Positions 49,590-60,700 of a DNA stretch of 64,000 bases are shown here, piece by piece. Position 1 is the first letter of the stretch; each line of letters begins with the position of its first letter. The notes under the pieces are model-generated. The model was not told the origin of the DNA, did not search any database, and saw only the letters and a program-made list of their open reading frames with translations. Origin of the DNA: Gnetum montanum. Lineage: Eukaryota > Streptophyta > Gnetopsida > Gnetales > Gnetaceae. The position numbers were made by a program, and so were the translations under genes. The stretch spans positions 518,816 to 582,815 of the forward strand of contig MNCI01013584.1 of NCBI GenBank assembly GCA_015680685.1, in the 5' to 3' direction.

Positions 49590-51255
49590 TGTACTTACAA
49601 CTGAACAAAAGAAATCTAAATTGTGTATACTAAAACTTAACAGTATTTGTCTTATTCTTCTATAGTGACTTGACATATCATAAAACCAACCTAAAAGCAA
49701 AACTAAAAAGTTATATCATAGAGATCAAAGTCTGCAATTTTTATGAATAACCATCCCTAATCTTAGAAATCCTTTTTAGCTCAAGAATGGCAACCAATAA
49801 CTCAAGACCAAAAGAACTCATTATCATTAAGATTGAACAAAAACTTCATAAACATATCTTGCAAGCCTAGAAAATTCATTACCAATATGATAGATGCCAA
49901 AATGACATTTGAAAATTACATTCCCAAACCAGCCTACTATGGTAGATTCAATCCTTCGCGCATCTAGCATCTAAAGCTTGATTTTACTTAATGTCTATCA
50001 AATAAATAAGAAAATGAAAAGTCATCTTCCTTGACAATGTCTCTTTTGATAGTTGCCTCCTTCGCAACACTCCCTCCTACAAAACAACATAGAGAAATCT
50101 CCATCCTAAAATACAATGTAGAGAATTTTTTTGAGAGACTATGCAACACTCTCCACTCTCCCTCATACAACACAGCACAGAGAATTCTTTTGAGAGACCT
50201 AAATTTGGAGCACCACTAAATACTCCATGAGAAAAGCTCATAAGTTGTTACAAAGCTGTCATCGAATATCATTTCCTATTTAACTTATAAAAGTTTGTTC
50301 CTACTTATGTTTGAAATTGTTTATTTTTAAACCCCATTCAAACTTCTTGGAGTGCCATCCCTTCAAAGGATTATTTGCTATACCAAAGCATTATTCAATA
50401 TTCTTCTATTTTTCACATGTAAATAATATAAACCATTAAGGGATTATTTGTTATGTTGCACATTATTCAAGATTCTTCTATTCTTCACAAGTAAAGAGTC
50501 AAAAATATTATTGCCCATCTATATTCATGTCTGTTCCTCTAATCAACTCATGTAACATTTTTTTATTCTTCACAAGAGTCAAAAATATTATTGCCCATCT
50601 ATATTCATGTCTGTTCCTCTAATCAACTCATGTAACATTTTTTTAAAATACAGGCTCTCTACTTTTTTTACTTTTTTTAAAATACAGACATTTTTTGAAA
50701 TCCAAGCTCTGCTAGGAAAGACAATTACATATTTTTTGTTTTTTGGTTTAATTAGAAAAACTTTATAGAAGCTCTCTATATATAATAGGTAAAGGTTTGG
50801 AGCATGCCCTCTGTATCCAGTAAAAAATCTGGTCTAAACAAATAAACACATTTTTACTCAAAAACACTCCACGCATTTTCACTGAAGAAACTTATTAGCC
50901 TAGCCTAAGTCTCTCTGCTCTACAGCACTTTAGATGGACCTCACCCATTTTAGAAGATTCATCCTTAAAAAAAGATACTCTCTAGTTTTAACATGGGCAA
51001 AATAATGTGTTTTATGCAACCCGAATAGAACGGTAACTTCCGTTATTGTAAATATTAAAAACAAAACGAAACGAAGAAAACAAGAGGCGCATATGCATGA
51101 TTATAAAGAAAAACCATTCACGAAACAGAAACAGAATTTTTCTTGGCATTTTAATCTCATGTCTTGGTAAAATAATTTAGAAGTGTATCATATAAAGGTG
51201 CTGTGGCAAATCCGCAGTATCCAGATACCATAAAAACAATGATCACAAAACAAAG
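49590..51255. other. 3' flank of UROD, no gene recognised
   Basis: This AT-rich sequence lies between the Athila-like element and the UROD stop. It presumably includes the UROD 3' untranslated region near 51000-51255. I saw no clear polyadenylation signal. The only structured feature is the 80 bp duplication. Short open frames around 49990-50220 resemble nothing known to me. Confidence 0.5.
50495..50644. repeat. 80 bp tandem duplication downstream of UROD
   Basis: The segment starting AGAGTCAAAAATATTATTG at 50495 recurs identically at 50575, with an 80 bp period. The second copy runs for about 70 bp before diverging. The perfect identity means a recent duplication or an assembly duplication; no N is present here. 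Confidence 0.9.
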
Positions 51256-51771
51256 CTAATATCTAATTTCTTTGGCTACATCAAAAAAATAAGCAACATT
51301 ATCTTCTGGGGTTCCCACAAGCACACCATGTCCAAGATTGAGTATGTGCTTTGCTTTACCTGCTTTGTGTACGGTATCCAATATCCTTTTCCTTATGAAA
51401 GCTTTAGAGCCAAAAAGTGCACCGGGGTCTACATTTCCTTGAACTGCAACAGCAGCTCCAAGCCGTCTCCTAGCATCTAGGATATCAACAGTCCAGTCAA
51501 GGCTAATAACATCAACACCTGATGCTACTAATCTTTCCAACAATCCTCCACATCCACTGGCATAAAGAATCAAAGGCAAAGTAGGATGCGTCTTCTTTAC
51601 AGATTCTACAATCTGTTTTAGGTAAGGAAGGCTGAATTCCTCAAAGTCAACTGGACTAAGCTCTGCTGCCCAGGAATCAAAAATCTGCACCACCTGGGCT
51701 CCATTGTCTGCTTGATATCTGATGTATTTAACCATTGAGTCAGCAAAAACATCTAGGATTGCGTGGAGAAC
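51256..51771 (-). other. HEME2: UROD exon 6 (C-terminal half and stop)
   Basis: One exon encodes the last 171 residues, from [19 protein letters not shown] to the end EIRY plus stop. It contains [12 protein letters not shown], the GNVDP loop and LNLGHG with the conserved His. The acceptor is GTGCAG|GTT at 51772. It lies about 6.4 kb downstream of exon 5 because of the LINE insertion. Confidence 0.95.
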
Positions 51772-54700
51772 CTGCACGTTGTTTGAAAATTATAATTAAC
51801 ACAGCACTCGTCAGAAGCATTGTTTGTTTTCTTTAATAAATATTTAAAAAATGTATATGTTAAAAATAACCACTAGACATGTCAACCAAAACTTCCGTCG
51901 TAAAAGTGCAATTAAAATTTCAGCTCTCTGACATAATACTATCAAAATTTGATGATTCCAGTAATGATTATTTTTCATAGGTTAACAAATTTATTTCATG
52001 ATTGATTATAAGTAAACGGTTAAATATAGAAAACATGTAATTTATGAATTCACTAGCTAGCCCTTCCAGAAAATAGTAGCATTATGAAAAGATTTTTTTT
52101 CTTTTTTCTTTTTGGAGAAAAGTTCAGGTTATCAAATTAATAAATCTGCGGAGTCTATGTACAATCAAAAAATGGGCTAAGGGGGGAGAACACCCCAAAC
52201 CAAGGTGATGAAACAGCCTTAACAAAAAAGCATATAGGAACCAAACAACCCCAATACCCTAGGACCAAAAACTTCCTCAGATATGGCAAGGCAACCAGAC
52301 GCAATCACAAGTAGCGCACTCTTGTGCATGGATGGCATCTAGCACAGCCCGATGCCATTTTGTGTCCACAAAAGAGGCAGCATCTTGGAATCTTTTGAAT
52401 CTTGCTTCCTTTTGCATGCATATGGCCACGTCCCCCTTCCCATTCAGGTGCAATTTTGTGAAGGCTCTCCTTATGAAGCATCAAAGCATTAGCTAGGACA
52501 AATTGCAATTAATATTCATTATAACATAAGGGCATTTGCCCTCATGAATCCAAGATCTAACATTGGTTTTGTGTGCACGATCTTGCTGTTTTTGCAGCTG
52601 CTCGGCTTCCAGCTAATCTTGCTCTTTGCACTCCTGTTCTTCCTTCTCCTAAATGACCTTGCTTTGTTCCTCCTATAAGATTTCCTCTCTAAGTTGCTTG
52701 TGAATCTCATCTTCAACCACAACCCTATTCACCTCCTCAATAATCTCCCTCTACCGTATGGTCTCTTTGGCCATCTCCCAATAGTGTAACTCAGATTGAG
52801 CTCGCTAATGCCGAAACTCCTCTTCACGCACCGACCACTTAGTCTCCCAAAGGGCCTGGTCCTCCCCACGAGCATGTTCAGCCACTTCCACTAGATCTGT
52901 CTCATTAGCTTTAGTCAATTGTTGTACCTCCCAACCCAACTCATCCAAGGAAGGCAACCGCCCAACAACCTCATCCACCCTCAAGGGTGTAGCCCTGCCT
53001 AAGCCCACATTGGAAAGCCATACACAGTAAACTCCCTTCCCCCCACCCCAAAACAAAAAAATCCCCCCTCCTCGTAGACCCTTGATGCATGTGCACAATG
53101 CAACAAGGAATTTTGGTGCCCACAAAACTTGCAACACGATAGCCCTTCAAAGCACCAAAATTAGCCTCAAGTGCCTCCCACAATGCCTGCTTTGCAATGA
53201 GGCTAGAAAAAATCTTGGAATGTTGATAGCATACCCTAGCCGCAAGCATTTCAAGAACAAAAAAATGTACCCCCTATAATTTCCATACACTCCCTGCTTG
53301 AACAAAGAATCTCTCTACAAGCTCAACAGCATCCTACCACAGCTACGATAGGGCCGTCTTGGGCACCTGCCCACTTGCCGTTTTTGGTAGGTACAAGGCC
53401 AAGAAAGAAATCCTCAACATCCCATAGCCCCCCACCCATCAGGAGAATAACCTCCCCTCTAGCCGAAGTCACCAAAAGCCGTGCCAATGCCTCCTTCATA
53501 AGCTCAATCCGTATGCCTTTGAATGTGGTGAAGTCCATACTCCAAATTCTAAAGAAAGAATCGTCGACAAGATTCCGGTCTCCCACAAGCATGGGTAGGA
53601 GGTTGTCCCATCCAACCCTTTACACCATTGCCCATAATAGCAGCTTCTCCTAAAACACTGCACAAGATGACTTGAAAGTAGGAGTCACCGCCATAGCCAC
53701 CAACACCTCCCACCACAACCTCAAACCATTAGCAACAACCTATGTAGGCAAGGGAAACAGCAAACCCTGAAAGATCCAATTGTTACGAGCCCACCAGATA
53801 CTCCACAACACAACTGCCACCTTGGAGTCATTGTCCAATTTATGTAGTAGTGGGATTGTGGTAGCCCACCAAGTGGTAGTCATGTATAGGCAGCAACAAA
53901 TAAAATGATTCAATGTTTCAAGGTCCCCCATACAAAATAGGTAAGCATCATTAATGTTTAACCCCTAGCTCCTAAGCACAACCCGCACAAGAAGCGCAGC
54001 ATGGCTCACCAGCCAAATAAACACCTTTATCTTTTCGGGAAGCCTGCCTTTCCAAATCAGCCGCCAACCCTCGATCTTGGGATACTTGCACTTAATGATT
54101 TGATGTGGTTGCTCCCCTAGCATCCCCATCTGCTCCACCCTATGAACATGGCTACATAGAGTTTTCCAAATGAGCAAGTCTCGGTTATCCACCACCCATC
54201 TATGGTATTTGTTATTCATTATCTAAATCCATTGGGCTACTCTGTCTTCAGTATGCAACAACTGATTAGTAAGCAACTAATACCCCATATCGATCGCATC
54301 ATAAAACTTAAGCACCCCAAGACCTTCGGCATCCTTAGGCCTAGCCACAAAATCCCAAGAAACCATATGCATACGATCATCCCCTTTACCCCCTAATCCA
54401 ATAAGATCCCTAGTTAATTGGTCCACCTTGAGGATAATATCTTTAGGAGCTAAAGCCATTGAAGTAGTAAATCTGGCAATGACTGAAAGGATAGATGTTG
54501 TAAGGACAATTCTCCTCTTCCTAGTAAGGAAATGCATTGTCCAGTACCCAATCCGTTGTTGCAACCTTTGAACCAACTTCAACCAAGCTTTCTTTCTATG
54601 CCAAGCAAAGATAGGCATGCCAAGGTAGAAATCATGATTTGTGCGAGGCAATATGCCCAACGCCTAGGTAATTCTCTGCCTCACATGTCCATCAGTGTTG

Positions 54701-57700
54701 ATAAGGTGAAGCACAAACTTCCCTTTGTTAACTTCCAACCTGATTTCCTTTGCCATCATATCGAGGGCTCTGTCTACCGCAATTGCCTACAGCACCACAA
54801 CCATGTAAACAAAATTGTGTCATCCATGTAATACTCTGCTAAACAGTCCATCCTCGCAATCTTAAGCCCTTTCACCTCTTCCCTCCATCCATTTTACAAT
54901 ACTCATGCATGGTATCCATCGCCATGATAAACAAATAAGGAGACAAAGGATCTCCTTGTCTTAAACCTCATCTAGGGGAGTTAAACCCCCAAAGCTTCTC
55001 ATCGATGTCAAAGGAGTAAGCAACCAAAGACTAACGATGTATGCAAAGGCTAACAAAATTAGGATGAAATCCCTTGCGAAGCATGATTTCTCTCAAGGCA
55101 TCCCAACTAACCATATCATAGGCTTTCATAATATCTAACTTGAGACATATACCAAGGTACCTGGACAATTGGAGGGAGTGAAGAATTTCTTGCAATAGAC
55201 TCACCTGCGCCTAAAGGAATTGCCCCTTAACAAATCCAGCTTAATGCCTACCCACAAGTGTCAACATGAAAGGAGACAACAACTGCACCATCATCTTGGT
55301 GAATAACCTAAGCAAGGTATTACAAACGCCAATGGGTCTGAATTGAGACAAGTCTATAGGGTTCGCCATCTTGGGAATGAGCACAACCTTGGAGCAGTTT
55401 ATTTCATGGTGTACCTATTGCCATCAAAACATAGAATTGAAAGTGTCCAACACATTTTGCCCAAGTACATCCACAAACTCCCTAAAGAATTCAATAGGCC
55501 ATCCATCCAACCTAGGAGCCTTATCAACCTTTAGAGTGGCCATGGCGGCCTCCAACTCAACCTAGGTGAAAGGTCCAAGCAAGTCGCAATTATCTTCCAT
55601 CATAAGCACTCTCTGCACAAGGACAAAAAGCAGCAAGGTGTCATGGCAATGCTAAATATTAGCCTAATAGGTTTGGCATACATGGGCAATTTCTTTGGCC
55701 TGGACCATGGTGGTCCCTTCATGCACCAAGTGATGAATCTTCTTGGATTGGGCGTTGGATTTTGCCATGGCAAAGAAAAAATGAGTAGGTCTCTCCCCAT
55801 CCTTTAGCCATTTGACCCAAGATCACTACCGTCAGTAGGTATTCTCCTATCTCCTCCTCTACTAATGCCTGAAGATCCTTAAGGATCTCCTACCTAGTCT
55901 CTTCAATAGACTCCCAAAGCTCTTGGTGGGCTTGTATGTCAGCTAGTTTGTTTTGTAATGCCTCTCGTTAGGTATGAAAAGCATACTTTTCCTCCTCCTT
56001 TGAGCAAATCTCCCCTTTTAGCACATTGAGCCCATACTTGAGAAAGTCCTATGGATCCCCTTGAGCAGGATATTGAGCCCAAATATCCGAGACCAATGGT
56101 CTTAGCTAGGGCTTGGAAAGCCAAGAACTTTCAAAACAAAACACAACAAGAAGGCAAGGGATGCCATCCTATCAACCTGGCAAATCAACAACCAATGGTC
56201 TGAAGCATGTCTTTCTTTCCTTAAAACCTGAATGTCATGATTCATCAAGATATCAAAATTGACCCAAACTCTGTCAATCTAGGACAAAATACAATCCCGC
56301 CCCCAACACCTATTACTCCAAGTGAAGAGGTAGTCCTTTATCTCCATGTCCACAAGATCATGGGTGTACAAAAATTGTATGAATTGACATCCTCCAGTGG
56401 ATTCAATAAGCTTCCCACTGAACTTCTCCCAAGCATGCAATTGCTGCTTGAAATCCCCAACCAAGATCCATTTTCGTCTATTTGGAATCACCAAAGATAT
56501 CTTCCTGAGCTTGGCTAGCTACTCCTCCCAACACTAAGCCCCATAGTAGTTGGTAAGCCATAAGCCTAATGAAACCAACTGAATGGAGATGCTCTAGGGA
56601 GAAGAATCTACAAAATCGAAGGGCAACCTAGATAGAACACCCAAACCCCCCAACCCTACGATGACTAGGGACAAACTGCATCTACCACCCATCCCTCTAT
56701 AGCACCTACAATTTTCTGCATTGAAACTTTGTCTCCTGCAAAAAAACGACATTGCAATCTTCCCTACGCACACTATCCTTTAGGGTATTTCTTTTATAGG
56801 GTGTACCCTGACCCCTACAATTCCAAGACATGATTTTTGTGGTCTACCAGTAGACCTTTTTTTGTAGACCTCTTTCAAGGTCATTTGAATGCCCAAATCA
56901 ATCTCCAATTGTGTCTTCTTATTGTGAGCAAGTGAGGTTGCAGCCTACCAATTTTGCCAAAGTTTGTTGAGACTAGGAACCCGCTAGGAGACTCCAACAC
57001 TACCCCTGGAACCTCTGCCATATGTCGCATCGAAGAACCGCGCACCATAGATACCCAATTCCCTAGTGGGGGTAGATCCTCCCCACACCCCTTCCACCAC
57101 CCCCCTCCCTCTTCTAGGTTCAAAGCAAGAGATTTGGATGCCCCATCCCCTAAACCCGTGAGGAGCCACCCCTAGCCCATCTTGACCAACAAAAGCATCA
57201 ACCTTCAAAGTGGTGGGGAAGCCAACCCCACACCCCCCCCTTTCCCACAAATTAAAGTGACCACTAGTCTCCCTGGACCTGAATATGAGGTGACCTCAAC
57301 ATCCAACCAACGCCCATTCGGCCTCCTCCTTCTGCTTGGACACACTAGCTCTAGCCCTAACCCTACATGATGTGGCTTGATGATTGGCTTTCCCAGAAAT
57401 AGTACAACGGGGCATAGTAGTTGATTGAGCCGCAAGAGGCTTATCAGGCAAAAGATTCTTGTATTCAACAAGGACTTTTTCTTCCCCAGACAGCAGATCC
57501 AATACCACTTCATTAACAAGGTCCTTGGATGACAGTGACCTCCAAACACAAAACCTAGCAAACCCCACACACTCCATGATGTTAGTAAACCTACAATCGC
57601 AAAGACCCTTCCCTTTAGGAGCATGTGTTGATGCCGCCAACCCCCAGACTCCACCCAGCTATGCCATGAACCTTGACATGCCCTCTCTACTTGACTACCC

Positions 57701-60700
57701 ACCCGCACTCTGATCAACATCCCCTAAATCGGAACCTGCTATGACTGCCCCCAAGTTGACCTCCAACATCCCCTCCCAACCTGCCCAACCATCCGCACAA
57801 ACCCCACCCCCGCCCTCTTACCAAACCACTACAGACTCCCTTGCCTATACTACCACCAACACCCTGCCCCTCACCAGCATGCTTGCTACCACTAGTTGCC
57901 TACCCCTCTCCTGCACCCACTCCTACACCAATTCTCAATTCTACACTAGCTCCCATTTTTAAAAGTATTCTATAAGGAATTTTGAAACCAGTTCAATAGA
58001 TCCAAGGGGTCTCTCGTAAAAATGAGTATTAGGAGTTAAGAAACTTAATCAAGATTATACTTTATGTAGATTTTAATTTCAAAAATATTTAAACTAATTT
58101 AAACGATGAAAACTTTAACAATTTTAATAATTGAGATAATTAAGTTTAGTTCAAACATACCTCTGGTTTGGAAAATGCCATTTGCTTTATTTTTGAAAAC
58201 TTTTTGGAACTGCCACCTTCAATCACATAGGATGCAAGTGTAAATGGAGCCCCTGTGAATCCCAAAATTGCTGCTTCATTGTTTACCTATTAAAACCAAG
58301 AAACAAACAACAAAATTCCTAAATTTACTCTAGCTGCCAGAAAATTTGAAATTTAGATCTATAGATCTCATATTAGTTCTGTGGATGCCTGGCCAAACAA
58401 ATTTCAAAGAAAAATACTTTCAGGATCCTAACCTCAGACCGTAATATTGACAACGCTTTACCAACATAGGGGACAGATTCTTCTGGAACTAATTCTGTAA
58501 TTTGTGCTACGTCATCCAAGGTATGAATTGGTTTATGAATTACAGGACCCCTTCCTTTAATGATATCGAAAGGAATATTCATTCCAGTTAAAGGTGTAAG
58601 AATGTCTGAGAATAAAATAACCTGTAAGCAAAGATAAATTGGAAATAAATTAGAAATCAACATGACTTGAACACATAAACATCTATAATCAAATAAGACA
58701 TCATAGTTATAACCAAGATTAACTAAGATCCTAAAGTAAACTAATCAAACATGAAATATCCAATTCTTTGCATCTTAGATCTTAGCATCTTAATAAATTC
58801 TAGATCCACATGTCCTTTTCTAACATTACTAGTACTAATAAATTCAACCCAGCATTGTTAAGACAAGGCTAGGATGATGAAGTTTATTAAATCTAATTTT
58901 TTAATCACTTGGTAACTGATACTATCCAATATCTAATTTTTCAAGTTTGTTATAATTTGATAGTAATACTATATCATTGCTACCATGGTTCCATTCTATA
59001 TATGGATTTTGGAAACATAAGGGAACGTATACCAATTTCAAAGTTAAAATGCTAAAATATTGAGATCTCTTAAATACTGTGTTAGTTTGTAACTTTCGTA
59101 AAGTTGGCATGCTCTTAATAAAGCTCCTTTGCTTCTTATTCTACCAAAATATGTTGTTTCTGAAATATTCCATGTCATAAATCATAACAAAGTCCTGCCT
59201 TAATCAAACAAAATTTTTAATAAAAAGATAAAAGAGAAACAATTTCTTGTATCTATTGATGGTACAAATTAGCTGTTTTATGCCAAACTGATAATTAAGA
59301 GATTTTAATGATAAAAGGAAAAGATAAAACGGTGAAGTTGTCTGATAATTAATTCTGCTATTGTAATGAGAATAAAAATGTCTTTTTATGCTTCCTTTTC
59401 AATATAACTAGACCTCCATCTACAACAGAATTAATCAATCTTGGAGTTAAATCACAGACTCTTAGTTTTAATCATTTTTAACTGCAAACTCTAGCCAATT
59501 TTAGATCCATGCCTGAGCTTTATCACTATTGTTCAACATGTAATTGCACAATTTCTGCAGCTTTCTTCCACATACTTCACATTTGAACTTTGTCAAAACA
59601 CTCCCAATATAGACAAATGAATAAAAAAAACAACTCATCCAATATATAAAATATTTTAATTAATAATCCAAACACCTTTTGTAATTGGCTTCAACATCAA
59701 TTGAATATTTGCTTCATTCCAAAAAATCTTCCTCCTTCCAAAGCTTGCGTCACAAAGTAATGCTGCATAGTTGTTTGTGGTGCATGTATGGATGAACTAC
59801 ATGGCTGTGAGTTTTTGCTCTCAATAAAATTATGGATTCTATGCCAGACAAATAATGTTTTATTTATCATACAAAGGCTTCAATAGCTTTTGAACACAAA
59901 ACTTCTCCTCCAGTAAAAGTTCCGAAGACAATTTCTCTACATGCTTGTACAGCCACATGTTTAGATTCAGTCAATCGACACTACCACTGACAAATGATTG
60001 CAATTTGAGTTCACAGCCCCTTCAACAAACTTAAACTCACATATAACAGAGTCGTTTTTATCATCCAACTACACAAAATTGCAATTTGTGATACTAAAAT
60101 CCACACAAAAATAATTTGTCATACTAAAGCTACACTATACAAGTTCACTGAACTTTTATTAAAAAGCAAATCAATTATTCAAAGCTTGGAATAAGATTTG
60201 GAGGATATCTCTAAGGCTCAAATGTATAACTCCTTGCATTTTGTACTACATACCTTACACATACCAAAATAATTATGAACACATACACCCCTCCTCTTTA
60301 TCCCTTACAAGTCCCTTACTCGTCCTAAAATAAAATCCTAAGCTTATTCAAAGATTCTATGCTTTTGTTTCTGGTCTAGCTGACTTAAAATGTTGCATGC
60401 TATCCTAGAATAAGGAAAGGTATAAATTCTGATGGCATCATCTCTTATTACACATATCAAAGTAATTCACCAACTGAACACGAATTAAATGTATTTCCAA
60501 AAGAAGATAAAACTATCAGACTTAATTTCAGAAGAAGAAAATTTACTGAAAGAAAAATATGACCTAGCTGTTTATATAATTTCTTAAAATAAAGAAAATA
60601 TACTTACCCCATCTGGTCTGAAGGAATTCCAAGGTTGCAGAGAAATTTCAACAGCTAGTTCAACATTTTCTGACCTTTCACGAAAGGATGGATACTTCTC

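Larger units (their letters stand above)
52085..57965 (-). mobile_element. Degenerate L1-type LINE in UROD intron 5
   Basis: Minus-strand reading gives, in order, a zinc-knuckle ORF1-like stretch (57700-57300), an endonuclease with WILVGDF (about 56450), a reverse transcriptase with YMDD (about 54825), and an RT-associated zinc-binding region (54220-53740). A further poorly understood 3' part runs to about 52145. The element ends in an A-rich tail on its own strand (T-rich at about 52090-52112 on plus). All frames are interrupted, so it is dead. No convincing target-site duplication was found by eye, and the 5' end is approximate. Confidence 0.85.
51772..58160 (-). other. UROD intron 5, expanded by a LINE
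   Basis: This 6389 bp intron has a GTATGT donor and GTGCAG acceptor. About 5.9 kb of it is a decayed LINE in the same orientation as the gene. Outside the LINE there are roughly 310 bp next to exon 6 and 200 bp next to exon 5. The GC-richer LINE body stands out against the AT-rich intron remainder. Confidence 0.88.

Noticed and set aside
57741-57962. A Pro/Thr/Ser-rich plus-strand frame resembling a cell-wall protein
   Set aside because: It is the antisense of the LINE 5' region. The composition reflects C-rich DNA, and there are no SPPPP repeats.
52072-57975. Target-site duplication around the LINE
   Set aside because: Only short A/T-rich matches were found between the two flanks, which is not better than chance.
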